A DNA stretch of 64,000 bases from Craspedostauros australis. Taxonomy: Eukaryota > Bacillariophyta > Bacillariophyceae > Mastogloiales > Achnanthaceae. The position numbers and the translations under genes were made by a program. Shown here piece by piece: positions 43,154 through 54,393 of the stretch. Each line of letters begins with the position of its first letter. The first letter of the stretch is position 1. The DNA lies in assembly GCA_026770025.1 (NCBI GenBank), contig JAMXDE010000043.1:124001-188000 (forward strand), read 5' to 3'. The notes under the pieces were generated by a model. It was not told the DNA's origin. It made no database searches and worked only from the letters and a program-made list of their open reading frames with translations.

Positions 43154-44038
43154 TCATGCCGCGGAAGCAGCCCGGTGGATCGAAGAAAGGAGGATGTTGA
43201 GCAGGATGCCATTCGTCGTCTCCTGCCCGACCATGGCATTCACCAACGGCTGCGTGGATTGGGCCATGAAGTTGGCCACGAGCTGGAATTTGCTCTTGTG
43301 CGATGCGTGTTGCGTGGCCAGATTGTTGCAGCCCAGCATTTGCACCAGCGATGCCATCGGGCGCGTGTCATGCTGCAGGGCGATCAGGATGTACTGGTAC
43401 ACGGAGATGGCCCTGGAACGGAAGCACTCGCTGTCGTGCATGGTGTATGTCTCCGCCATGCCATTCGGAACCCTCTGGCAGGATTCCGCAATGGCGTGGT
43501 TGTACAGGGCGACGTTGAACATGACGGCGCTGGCGTAGAGCCGCATGTCCTGCTCGCTGTATGTCGCCATGGTCCCAGCGCGACGCTTCTTGTTCTTTGC
43601 GTCGGCCGGTGTGGTGCGGAAGAGGATGAAGTTCCAGCAAACGTGCTCGGCGCCGGTGGTGTCGCTGTTGCGGGATGCATGCTGCTGCTTGACCTGGCAT
43701 GCGGACATTCTGCTGGTGTCGTCCATCGAGGTGAAGTGCATGCTGTCTTGCGGGTGCTCGGATTGCGAGTCTCGAGCGGAATCCGTCGTTGCGTCCTCTC
43801 CCTCCTGCTGCTGCTGCTGCTGCGGTTGCTGCTGCTTCTCGGCCTTCATGGCAAGCCGCAGCAGGCAGAGCGAACGCTGAAGCTTGGACATCGTCATGTC
43901 AATGTCTACCTGCCTTGTGCTGACGATATGGTACGGTGCGCTGGAGTTCGTCTGTGACTGCGAAGCATGTTGGTGGTGGACTATGCTCTCAACTGCCTTG
44001 TTGTTGAGGCGGAGAGCGCGTTGGATCAGTCTTGACAT
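43154..44038 (-). CDS. Unnamed diatom-type protein with an AVMFNVALYNHA helix repeat region (TPR-like?)
   Basis: 294 residues, intronless, ATG at 44038. The N-terminal ~130 residues are polar, with a poly-Gln run (QQQPQQQQQQ) and an acidic stretch. The C-terminal half is helical: YSEQDMRLYASAVMFNVALY, NHAIAESCQR, CFRSRAISVYQYILIALQH and KSKFQLVANFMA. Diatom genomes carry many unnamed proteins with this 'ATxLFNLALAxH ... A-x-x-x-Y-x-x-A' pattern, which looks like tetratricopeptide-type helices. I infer a protein-interaction role from that only. FILFRTTPADAKNKKR lies before the helical part. The gene is convergent with CRAL-TRIO copy 2. Confidence 0.75.
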   Translation of the reverse strand: MSRLIQRALRLNNKAVESIVHHQHASQSQTNSSAPYHIVSTRQVDIDMTMSKLQRSLCLLRLAMKAEKQQQPQQQQQQEGEDATTDSARDSQSEHPQDSMHFTSMDDTSRMSACQVKQQHASRNSDTTGAEHVCWNFILFRTTPADAKNKKRRAGTMATYSEQDMRLYASAVMFNVALYNHAIAESCQRVPNGMAETYTMHDSECFRSRAISVYQYILIALQHDTRPMASLVQMLGCNNLATQHASHKSKFQLVANFMAQSTQPLVNAMVGQETTNGILLNILLSSIHRAASAA

Positions 44039-44848
44039 GGTGTGGAAGTTGATAGGAAAGGGTGTGTGCTGGCTTGTGTTGTTGCTGTCAGTTGGTGATG
44101 GGAGATGTGGATTGCTGCTGTTGCGGTTTTATGAACTGTTGGGTGGCAAGTTATGGAAGTGACAGATCTATCGCATTCTGGTCCATTGCGTTGTATTGCA
44201 ACAAGGGCACAGCACACCACACGGCATCGCTGCAGCATCGCCACAGCATCGCATCGCATTGCATTGCCTGACATGGCATCGCATTGCATCACCCAGAAAG
44301 CTGTCTGGAGGCAAGGAGCCAGACGGAACCAAGAGTCCAAACGCGTTCTTCGCCAGGGCAATGCTATCGGAGAAGCGAACGAATTCAAGAAACAGACATC
44401 GCAATCGTGGTCAACGTGGGCAATGCCAGGGGGGCAGTTCAAAATGCAATAATTTGCTCTATTCCATAGCGCTTAAGTCATAAATCACTTGTTTCCGCCT
44501 AGTTCTTATCCTCGACGGAATAATATATAATTTTCGTTCTTTTTTGGATAATTGGTGCTTTTCCGCAGAATTTGGTCGGTGTCCTCTCGCTCTTCGCTGT
44601 TGCTCCTTTTGTGCACTTTACACTGTGTCCGTGTTCGCTGTGCGTATCAACGTCGCCATGTCGAGGAGCAGATTACGCCTCCTTGCTGCTTCGCACATGA
44701 ACCACTTGCATTGCACGATTTCGCAGAACACAAGGAACACTGTTTTTGTCTCTGTGATTCGTTAGCTGATGAGAGCATTCGTGTGCTGTTCTGTTTGAGC
44801 TAGTTGTCACGGATCATTTTCTTCTTCCTCGAACATTGTTGAAGCAAC
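44039..44848. other. Spacer between the last gene and the satellite region
   Basis: About 800 bp. The stretch at 44180-44300 is a GCATCGCATTG-type degenerate short repeat. Base composition becomes AT-richer from about 44460. No gene supported. Confidence 0.5.
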
Positions 44849-45124
44849 TTTTATCAATGACAAATATTCAGCCTTATCTGTACTAGCTATTCATTGGGTT
44901 GAAACAGCATGAATCATTGACACAGAAGCATGCTCATCTAAGCAAGCCCTCCAATTCGTTGAAACAGCTTTTATCAATGACAAATATTCAGCATTATCCC
45001 CTTCAAATCGTAGAAACAGCTTTTATCAATGACAATTTTCAGCCTTATCCGTACTAGCTATTCATTGGGTTGAAACAGCATGAATCATTGACACAGAATC
45101 GTGCTCATCTATGCAAGCACTCCA
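44849..45124. repeat. Direct duplication of ~104 bp, 172-bp spacing, at the edge of a satellite region
   Basis: 44849-44953 and 45021-45124 are near-identical (TTTTATCAATGACA ... GCAAGC-CTCCA). Between them is a shorter partial copy beginning TTTTATCAATGACAAATATT. The unit shares short words (GAAACAG, CACAGA) with the following 200 bp, which look like further degenerate units. Confidence 0.85.
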
Positions 45125-45360
45125 TTTGGTTGAAACAGTGTTTATCACACAGACACAGATTCGATCTTGTAACGCCATCTATATGGTTGGAACGGTGCCT
45201 ATCACACAGAAATAGGTGCAGTTCTGCCCTTATGCACCAACGATATGGCAAAAACGGCGGCTATGGCACAGATTCAGATGCGTTTCTGACCCTTATGCGC
45301 TATCCTTAAGGCCGAAATGAGGCTCATCCCAATAGATGCAGATTCATTTCTTCCCTTTGT

Positions 45361-45690
45361 GCACTTTCCATAAAGCCCGACTGAGTCATATCCCAAAAAA
45401 CAAATTGTGCACTTTCCATAAAGCCCGAATGAGTCATATCCCAAAAAACAAATTGTGCACTTTCCATAAAGCCCGAATGAGTCATATCCCAAAAAACAAA
45501 TTGTGCACTATCCATAAAGGCCAAATGAGTCCTATCCCAAAAAACAAATTGTGCACTATCCATAGAGCCCAAATGAGTCCTATCCCAAAAAACAAATTGT
45601 GCACTATCCATAGAGCCCAAATGAGCCCTATCCCAAAAAACAAATTGTGCACTATCCATAAAGCCCAAATGAGTCTTATTCCAACAAAGG
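45361..45690. repeat. Tandem array A: 48-bp unit, ~6.9 copies
   Basis: Units start at 45361, 45409, 45457, 45505, 45553, 45601 and 45649 (exact 48-bp spacing). Each has GCAC(T)TTCCATAAAGCCC near its start and a CCCAAAAAACAAATTGT end. The first three units are almost identical, the later four form a second subtype (GCACTATCC; CCTATCCC). Because 48 is a multiple of three, frames stay open through the array on both strands; these are not genes. Confidence 0.97.
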
Positions 45691-46091
45691 GCTATATTAG
45701 TCCTCATATTAATCGTTAAAAAGAACTGAAGTAGCGCTTTTTAGTCACCCATAGAGGCGTTTTCGACACTATGGGGCGCTCATAAGACCAAATGGATTCT
45801 TATGACCACTTCGACTTAATTTGAAGCAATATGCGAGTCGAATGTGACCAAATTGGCCTATGTATAAGGCCAAAACATGCCACATCACAAAGGCATCATT
45901 TGGAGTGCTTCGTGACATCAATCCAAACAGCAAGAAAAGTGCTTATAGAGCTTTCATAAGCGCAATTCTGACCCCTAAAAGCGATGCATAAGGCCGAAAT
46001 CACCCTCTTGAAGGCGGCATAGATGCGTTTTTTATTCTTTGCAGTGCCCCATAACGTCAATTCTTGCATCACTTGAAGCAAGAAAAGGTGC
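45691..46091. repeat. Degenerate spacer between the two 48-bp arrays
   Basis: About 400 bp with scattered words shared with the arrays (CATAAGGCC, CCAAATGGA, TGACCCCTAAA, CCCATAACG), suggesting decayed units. No coding signal. Confidence 0.5.
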
Positions 46092-46427
46092 GTTATGCCC
46101 AGAGCACCAAATTGGGTCTTACACACAAGCACAATAAGCATTATGCCCAGAGCACCAAATTGGGTCTTCAACACAAGCGCAATAAGCGTTATGTCCAGAG
46201 CACCAAATTGGGTCTTCCACACAAGCACAATAAGCGTTATGCCCAGAGCACCAAATTGGGTCTTCAACACAAGCGCAATAAGCGTTATGCCCAGAGCACC
46301 AAATTGGGTCTTCCACACAAGCACAATAAGCGTTATGCCCAGAGCACCAAATTGGGTCTTCAACACAAGCGCAATAAGCGTTATGCCCAGAGCACCAAAT
46401 TGGGTCTTCAACACAAGCGCGATAATG
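46092..46427. repeat. Tandem array B: 48-bp unit, 7 copies, with alternating subtypes
   Basis: Units start at 46092, 46140, 46188, 46236, 46284, 46332 and 46380. Each reads (G)TTATG-CCAGAGCACC, AAATTGGGTCTT, then either CACACAAGCACAA or AACACAAGCGCAA. The two endings alternate along most of the array, so the true period is 96 bp (a higher-order repeat). The sequence differs from array A but the unit length is the same. Confidence 0.97.
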
Positions 46428-49400
46428 CAGTGTGCATGAAGGATCGATACTGTGCGTATAGAATGTGGGTTTATAAGCAAACAATGACCCTTACTCATTG
46501 CGTTCAAGTGAAGCTTAAACATTATTGTGTCATGATGTCATTGGTTAAGTAAGCTTCTCTGTCTGTCCATGTCATGCGCTTTGACATGTTTAGCATTTAA
46601 CATCGTATTAATTGCATTTTCCGGTTCATGTGAATTAATAATTATCTTTGTGTATTGCCATTCCGCAATTGATGTGTCATGATTGCAATTTATTGCTTAT
46701 GCCTCCCTTTGTTATCACCCATTGCTGTGGTATGTACCTGAATTCAGTACACCCTTGCTTGGTGGTGACGTTTTTAATCGTATCAAGGAATGCAAAGACA
46801 TTTCCGACCCGTTCAAATCGCATCTTGAGAACTCTTTTTTGCATCGGAACGGACAAGGGTTTCTGTCGCCGAAAGCGTGCAAGACACCAGCGCATGCCAT
46901 GGCCGCCATGGCCATCACAGCGAGACGATCGCGCGATGATGGCGTTTTCGCGGCAAAGTACGACACTTTCCACGTGCCTTGGCAAGCACAACGCGGCACG
47001 ACATCATCTGCGCCGCAGACGCACGAACAGGCAACAGGGTGTAAAAGTCAAAAATGGAGCCGCGAATCTGGGTTTTGCATAAATCAGGATGATTGTGCAA
47101 ACAACTGACAGGAAGAATGCTCAAAGATGGCAAATTTTCAGTTTGGTTTTTGACTTTTGAACTGCTGATTATGGAAGAAACTGTTGTTGCCTTATCATGG
47201 GAAATGCAAAATTACCGTCTTTCCCCCCCCCCCAGAGCCGGTACGACATCGAAGAACGAAGAAGGTGGAAAGCTTTTGTCGAGGAGCAACATCGCGCGCA
47301 ACCTCTCTTGCCAAAAAAGTGAAGGCCTTTCTCGACCAAACGGTCTGTTGCGTTGCGTGTCGGTACACGCACGATCCTGTGTCTTGTGCCTCCATGCAAC
47401 ATTCAGGCGTGGCTGGTTTGCCCCAAAGACGGTCACGACCTCCCCTCGCCACCCGCACACACCATGGTCCAACACATCCTCGTGCTATCACTATGTTACG
47501 TTCCGTCAATGTTGTGACACTTCTCGGGTCACTTCTGGGTGGGCCATGACCCCCCAACAGTCCACAAACCTATTCCAGGGAACGCAACAGAAGCCTCCGT
47601 GCGAGCAGTGCCAAAAGGAGTCAAACCGCCTCCCTCTTTCTGATGTCTGCCAGAAAGTATCATTCGTGGGCGTTGGTTGTTCCATTTGCGCCGTCCATTG
47701 TGGCAATCACATTTCTCGGCGCCATAGATGTTGCCATGGAGGAAAAAGGCGCAGCACAAACACCCTCTCCGCCGCATGCCACACGTGGAGGTCGTACCAG
47801 CTCGAGCATAGCGCTTGGATTCGTGCTGGCACATCGATCCGGGCTCCACTCTGCTTCACGCGTCCTCTCTGCCATACGATCTATTGATACACCCGGTACC
47901 GGTGCGAGCCACAGAGACTCGCGTGGTTGTGAATCCCGACACAGACCGAACATTCGATCGGTCTATTCAGCTCTCCGGGCCTCCTTCAATCCACGTCACA
48001 GAGAGAATGACTCTGCTCTGCACTACAAACATACGGAAGGATGGTCATCAAGGCGGAGCGGAACACAGGAAACCGAGACTGGAACTGCACTGGAATGCCA
48101 GCTGGACGAAGGCTGGCCAACCGGCCTCCCGCAAGTATTGCATGTAGCTCGTTGTCTAGCTCGTTGTCTAGCTCGCATGGTATTGGATGGTGCAAGCTAC
48201 GAAATATGCGTTGTGCTGGTGCACGGCCTGAAGAAACACAAAGGCCACGACGCATTTCCATTACAACTCTAGCTTGTATAGTCGCATCATTTGCTTGGAT
48301 ACTCCAAGGAGTGGGACGAGAGTGCTCCCTTGTGGGCATTGTACGAGCTATGGTGTCAGTCACAAGCTGTCGCATCCAAGCAGAGATCGGCGACGTTGCC
48401 ATACAGATACCGTGGGCGTCTTCTGCATCCACCAGCCGCGGCTGAGGTGGAGGGACACACAAGAAAGTAAAGACGATTGATCGTTGACGGTACTGCGAGT
48501 GGGATCGTGGAAGCGAAGGAGGTACAAACGTCGAGCCTGGTACACAAAGGCACGGGCAGATAGATAGACGGAGAGGCAGAGCTTTTGGGAAAGAAAGCCG
48601 GAGTATGCGTCCGTCCTCTCCTTTCACTTTCTCCAAGCACCTCCAAACACGAGAGATAAAGAGATAGTTTCGGCACATGGAAGCTAACTGCTCGTAGAAT
48701 ATAACGCAGCGGCCAGTCTACCACAGACGAGTACGTACAAGTATGTACAGCATCGCAAAGAACATTCCGGGAGAGCTATTGATTCCAGCGACCTTCCCCC
48801 GGTGAGATTCATTTTCGCGCAACGCACCCATGCTCTTTGGTACGAGCCTCGGGTGCATTGATGGGTTGGATCTCAATGCCTCCATCATACCCATGTTATA
48901 CCGTGCTCTCTGCTTCGTCAACTCGTCGCTATTTGTTCCCTGGTGGTGGATCAATAGATCGTACTCTCGCGCAGTCGCAACCGCAATCGCAGTCCCAGGC
49001 ACGAGTACGAGTGGAGAGACAGAGTTGTTCCTTGGCCTTTTTGGGCCGGCCATTTCTTCAAATCCAAAGACGCCAACTCCGAAAGGGCGAAAAATCATCG
49101 TGGCCTGCGCTGTGGGATTCATTCGGCTCTTTGCGAAGAACAGGGCTGGCGGCACGTGCCATCGTCTCTCTGGCTTGACATTCGAACCATGACTCAGCCC
49201 CCCTCATGTCCAGCACTCGGCGATTGCCACAAGAGCCGGGGCAAAGGGCTTTTCGTTAGTCTCTGCACGGGAATCCATTCGACGCCTGTGAATAATCGTA
49301 GATGTCCAAGAATGGTCAGGGCGTGAGATGCTCCTACAAATAACCCAATGCAATGCGGAGCGCACAAGACAGCATCGCGCGATGTTCGGCTTGTGACCCA

Positions 49401-50805
49401 ACTGGTGGGCGCCACTGCCATTGCGATGTGCTGGCGATTCGTGGACGGCAGGCAATGTTTCGGTCTTTCCCGATGCCTCTCTGTTGATTCACATCCGTGC
49501 TGTCGTGCCTCCCAAGGAGCGGCCACCGGCATCGCTCCTTCGCTCCTTCTCATTGCCTCGTCGCTCTGTCTCGTTTTCTCATGTTCTTCGACACAACATC
49601 CAAAATCACAACAAAGAGAACGAGAAAGGCAGCGCCAGTCATTTCTTTCTGATTCCCAAACACGACAGCAACTTCAGTCATTCAGTCGTGGTTCTGTTCA
49701 AATGGTCCGACTAGTCGATGCTACGCCTTCGCCTTCGCTGCGAAATGGGCCGTGCACGACGACACACACAAACACGATCACAGAGAAACACGGTCACCAT
49801 TCTGTTGTTGCACAACCCTGTTGGACGATGGCCATCGAACGCAGTGGTCAGAAATGAGAGGCGACATCGGCAGCGCCATGATGGAACAGCTGAGGAGGAA
49901 CCCACATCTGTTCACCATCTTCCTCGTACCGCATCCCTTCACACCATGAGCATACCTATGATGCACAGCGGGACAAGACGATGCGGCATCAGCATCCATG
50001 AGGCATCAACATCCATGAGGACCAACAGTTGCAGTAGCAAAGTGCCCAGGCTGATGCTCTGATCGGCATTCGATGCGATCGTAACGAATGGAGTTGATGG
50101 GAGATGACGGTGTCAGACCATGGTGCTGGACTGCCAGGTCAATGCGCTTCCGTGGAAAGGCACACACACACATGTGCACATCGCGTCAGCATCACGCACT
50201 GCGGTGACAGGCTTCGAGAATCGCAGCCTCCTGCACGCGGTGACCACTGCAAGGCAGCAAGGCAACGAGGTATCTGAAACAAATGCTGGCGACAACACAT
50301 GAAACCGTGCTTCATAGCAACAATTGCATTGATCCACCGGACCAACAGGTGCGGCACAAACTCAGCTGGTGTGAACGAAGCCATGGTACATCATCGCCCA
50401 ACGGTCACAAACGACCACAAACGAAGTTGATGCCAGCGCCACTGCCAGGCTGGGAATCAGATGGGATGAAGAAGGGCTGAACGTGGCAAGCATGTCAAAA
50501 GACATACTGACGTAGACCATGATGGTTGGTAGAACAACAAGGCATTGCCGGAGGAGGCTACGGACGTTGGCACACCATTTCAGACGCCGCGGAACTTCCA
50601 TTCTTTCCACATCGGCGACATGCGTTGGTTCTCTGTGCACGGACTGATTCAATGTGCTGCGAACGAACATGAGGCAAGCACTTCCAAGTAGAGTTTGGAG
50701 TCGAGCACTCTGGAGGCATCCAACGACTAGCAGCAATAGATACGGCACAGCATTTCAGACCAACTCTTATACCATATAATAGAATAGAACATTATATATT
50801 ATACC
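46428..50805. other. Long region without a recognised gene
   Basis: About 4.4 kb. Overlapping frames occur in all six phases, the longest at 47093-47887 (plus) and 47986-48678 (minus). None has a domain or a repeat of conserved residues. A run of about 11 C lies at 47223-47233. The left part (46430-46700) continues the AT-rich flank of the satellites. I cannot exclude a spliced or fast-evolving gene. Confidence 0.4.
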
Positions 50806-52722
50806 TTACCGTTGCCGTTTTGTCTTTGTCTCTATCTCGCCTTCCACAGACACGTCGGGACTGCAGTTCAGCCGATCCCTCTTCGCGGTGGGATGGTGAG
50901 CCAGCCCCAATTCAGGCAAAGCCAAGATCTTCGCATCATAGGTTGCCTTCTGCGCACATTCCAATGCCATATGGTCAGCTTTGTTTCGCACATGACCATC
51001 AATCTCTTCCAACATCATCAGATACTCGAACACCTCCACCAGACCATACTTGACTGCACGGTGAAGGACCGTGTCTCCGTCATTGTTCATCATGTTCACA
51101 TCCACCTTCACGTTGCTTGATTCAATCAGCAGCTTTAACTTCTCCAGATAGTCATCACGGTCGTTGGCGTTGCTTCCGACATCACTTCCGGTATCGCTTC
51201 CGGTACCAGTGTTGACATAGCAGATGCAATGCAACGGAGTATTACCATCACTATTCTGAAGCGTTGCGTCTACTGAGCCATGTCCCACCAACTGCTGAAG
51301 GGTGGGCATTTCACTCTCCTTGCTCATGCATGCAAGATGGAGAAGCGTGTTGCCAGCACGATTCTGGATGTTTGCAATTGGTTTGGCCTCTTCTATCAAT
51401 CGTTTGGTGATGACTGTATCTCCCACACGATCGTTGAGGTGTGAGAGATCGCTGAGATTGGTGGTGGGGATGAGTTGGTGTTGGATGAATTCGAAGAGAT
51501 GGGTGAGTCTGGTGGTATGATCCAACGGAACGAAACGACCTCTGCGGAAGGCGAGGTGCACAGGTGTGTCACCGTCATGGTTCTGGATGTTGAAGCTGCC
51601 GTTGGTCTTGGACGATTGGAGCAAGTATTCAATGGCGTCGCGTTCCTGACGCTTGCATGCAACATGGAGAGGTGTGTTCCCGTGCCTGTTTTGAATCTTG
51701 AATATTTCATCGATACTCAACTCGCTGTTGCTGTTGTCTTCGTTGTTGTCATTGTTGGGTTGGTACTCTTCCAGCAACAGCTTCAAGCAAGGTAAGAAGC
51801 GACGGTTACCGTAATAGCAAAGGCGATGCAATGGTGTGTCACCGTCATTGTTTTGGGTGCGGATGTGGTTGTCTGTGTCGATTTTGCCGCAATGGACCAG
51901 ATACACAATCATATCCTCAGAACCACGCAGGCGTGTGCAACAAGCCCGGTGGAGAAGTGTATCACCGTGGTTGTTGCGAATGTTGAGATTGACACTGTCA
52001 CTGATATCATCTGATTCCACCAGGTATCGAACGCAGCTGATCTCCATCTCCCGACATGCTGCATGCAAAGGCGTGTCACCTTTGTTGTTCTGCTTGTTGA
52101 TGTTGACAGCGGCATCAACTTGGGGACATTGCACCAAGTACTTCAGCACATCGATGTGTCCTTGTTCGCAGGCATGGTGGAGTAAGCTGTTGCCATCAGT
52201 ATCATCCATGATGAAGTGGATTCGATCAGATTCCATCAAGTACTCAACAAGATCTCTCTTTCCGCTCCTGCAAGCGAGATGGAGCAATGTCTGCCCTTTG
52301 TTGTTTCGGGTGTTGACATCCACATCGCTTCGATCAGATTGCATGAAGTACTCAATGGTATCTCTGTCTCCACGCTTGGACGCAATGTGCATTGACGTAT
52401 TGCCGCCCCAGTCTCGAATGTTGAAATCTACGTCAACGCGGTCAGATTCCATCAGGTACTTCACGATAGCTGTGCGTCCATTACGACAAACACGATGGAT
52501 TGCTGTCATTCCAAAGCGATCCTGGAGGTTGACATCCACCTTGATTCGATCAGACTCCACCAAGTACTTCACAATGGCCATGTTTCCACGAATGGAAGCA
52601 CGATGGAGTGGTGTATCTCTAACTTCGTGCACAATACCACAAAGCGTGCCCTCCTCGCATGATTCGACCAAGGCCTGCACCGATGCCAAGTCGTTCCTAT
52701 TACATGCTTTGAGCAATCGCAT
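50806..52722 (-). CDS. Ankyrin-repeat protein
   Basis: 638 residues, intronless, ATG at 52722 (MRLLKACNR). Nearly the whole protein is ankyrin repeats, about 13-15 units of 33-45 residues. Typical turns are DTPLHRASIRGNMAIVKYLV, NTSMHIASKRGDRDTIEYF, QTLLHLACRSGKRDLVEYL, NTPLHVACKRQERDAIEYLL and DTVLHRAVKYGLVEVFEYLM. Units share a 'VESDRIKVDVN' type loop, which makes them longer than the 33-residue norm. The end is a basic tail (ETKTKRQR), a possible nuclear signal. There is no second domain. Ankyrin stacks bind other proteins; the partner is unknown. The repeats are diverged from one another at DNA level, unlike those of the gene at 56312, so this is the older or more constrained of the two. 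Confidence 0.88.
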   Translation of the reverse strand: MRLLKACNRNDLASVQALVESCEEGTLCGIVHEVRDTPLHRASIRGNMAIVKYLVESDRIKVDVNLQDRFGMTAIHRVCRNGRTAIVKYLMESDRVDVDFNIRDWGGNTSMHIASKRGDRDTIEYFMQSDRSDVDVNTRNNKGQTLLHLACRSGKRDLVEYLMESDRIHFIMDDTDGNSLLHHACEQGHIDVLKYLVQCPQVDAAVNINKQNNKGDTPLHAACREMEISCVRYLVESDDISDSVNLNIRNNHGDTLLHRACCTRLRGSEDMIVYLVHCGKIDTDNHIRTQNNDGDTPLHRLCYYGNRRFLPCLKLLLEEYQPNNDNNEDNSNSELSIDEIFKIQNRHGNTPLHVACKRQERDAIEYLLQSSKTNGSFNIQNHDGDTPVHLAFRRGRFVPLDHTTRLTHLFEFIQHQLIPTTNLSDLSHLNDRVGDTVITKRLIEEAKPIANIQNRAGNTLLHLACMSKESEMPTLQQLVGHGSVDATLQNSDGNTPLHCICYVNTGTGSDTGSDVGSNANDRDDYLEKLKLLIESSNVKVDVNMMNNDGDTVLHRAVKYGLVEVFEYLMMLEEIDGHVRNKADHMALECAQKATYDAKILALPELGLAHHPTAKRDRLNCSPDVSVEGEIETKTKRQR

Positions 52723-53989
52723 AAGCCATCTGTCATTGGGGTCATCACTGTTTCCATTCCAGTTTCATTTTGATTGCATCGTAGAATAGAGAATGTGCCC
52801 CAGCGGATACATTCAGAGTTGGATGGAAGAGAGAGGAAGAGAGGGTGGATTGCATCAACATGAGTGTATGGCAAGTAGAAGCAGATGGCAGTGCCATGTG
52901 CACTCAGCCTGTGGGTACACATGTACAAGTACGAATGCACACGGGCGCGATCAAGAGGCAGGGGAACATATGATAGTACTGGTTCTCAGACAGGAAGGTA
53001 GACGTCAAGTCGTTCATGCAAGGGAGGTTACCACCATCCCCGCAACCACGCAGCTACCACGTATTCATGTGTTGGCACATGCACGCATCCACTTCGGTAG
53101 ACCCCAGCACAAGGGCAAGCGCCAGTACCAGTAGTGCACTCACATGCGCATGCACTGGCGTGAAAGCCAGTCGCTCTGTGAGTCGAAAGATCGTGGGAAG
53201 GAGCTATCCATGCTGCGAAGATGGCGATCCGTACTCGCAACGATCTGTTCTTTGTTGTTGAGTTGAGGTTTGGACAGCTGCGACTGTGCGATGTACAAGT
53301 ATGGGTATCGAGAAGGTCGAGTCCTCTCTCTTCGTATGCATGTATTGTACGGTTTTATATGAACTATTGTAGATGCTCTGCCAGGATGAATGGTTTGGAC
53401 TTGGTGACAGGTCCAGGTGGAATCAATGTAAATGGTTTGTGGTGTGCGGATCTGTTGATGTCGATGTCGATGTTGCAACTGTTTGTGTTGTGTTGTGTTC
53501 TGTCAGAGATGTGCGTGTTTGTGATAGATCTTTGTGTTGGCCATTTCCGTGTTTGGATTCCGATTTGTTCGCATACCTCTAGCTTGACTGCGACTAGTGT
53601 GTTGTCAACGAAAGGATGGTTCTCATTCCTTGTTCTTCCACATGGATCACGCCCACGTTCCGTCAACTTTGGTGGTCCTGCCAGTCATGGATACCCTTGT
53701 CTCAACATGTCCAGATCGGGACCTCTTCCTCTGTTCCACTTCGTCTCATTTCGTTTCATTTCGTTTCGTTTGTACCCAACACTCCACACCACTCAGACCT
53801 GGACACGACGATGATCTGCATTCCACGTTGACAGTCCTCCTCGATGAGCCATGTGTGACATGAGTCCCTGCTCGTACCATGCCAAGAGGCACCATGAGAT
53901 ACCGTACAACATCCAACCATTCAACCATTCAACCAATCATCCAACACCCATCCAGCAACCTCTCAACAGCTATTGACCACCATCTCAAC
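52723..53989. other. Intergenic region between ankyrin gene and pseudogene
   Basis: About 1.3 kb. TTTCGTTTCATTTCGTTTCG-type short repeats lie at 53742-53772. The last ~60 bases before 53990 resemble the leader of the gene at 56312 (CAACAGCT...ACCA...CAACATGCCA), so the duplication includes upstream DNA. No intact gene. Confidence 0.5.
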
Positions 53990-54393
53990 ATGCCAGATGT
54001 CTCAAACAAGCAACTCTTCCCTGCTGCCAGCACTGGTGATCTGACAGCGATGAAGAAATCGAAGAAGCAGAATGAAAGAGGCGATATCAACAAGGCGACA
54101 AGCAGCCAGGGTTGCACTCTGCTTCATTACACATGTGCACATAGAAAGTGACAATGAGGATGGTTGCTGAAGACACACATTCTTTGTTTACCCACAGAGA
54201 CTCCAGCAAGTTGTGTTGGAAGCCTCAGCTGATGGGAGATGTCCATGCCCTCTGTCATGGTGGAACAATGAACAACAGATTTGATGACGAGCGCAGTGCA
54301 ATGCCCATGATGGAGTTGTACAAGGTTCTGGATGAAGAGGAGGGTACTGGGAAAGTTGATTTGTATAATACATTCATCGTGGCATGTTGGTGA
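53990..54393 (+). pseudogene. Internally deleted copy of the ankyrin-BTB gene
   Basis: The 5' part (from ATG at 53990) reads MPDVSNKQLFPAASTGDLTA and stops at 54149-54151 in the first ankyrin repeat (CTLLHYTCAHRK). It matches MPNVSDEQLIDAAIAGDLSV and HTPLHWACRNGR of the gene at 56312. Directly after it, in another frame, 54148-54390 matches the very end of that gene: DSSKLCWKPQLMGDVHALC against DCSKLFQHPQLPGEIHAIF, then SAMPMMELYKVLDEEEG against SAMSMMDLYKVVDENEG. Nearly all ankyrin repeats and the BTB core are missing, with the junction at about 54145. It is a duplicated gene that suffered one large internal deletion plus point changes. Confidence 0.88.

Noticed and set aside
45324-46522. 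Repeat-protein-like frames (127-208 codons) through the 48-bp arrays on both strands
   Set aside because: The period is a multiple of three, so any frame without a stop in one unit stays open. Frames exist on both strands, lack a non-repeat domain, and the units between the arrays are decayed.
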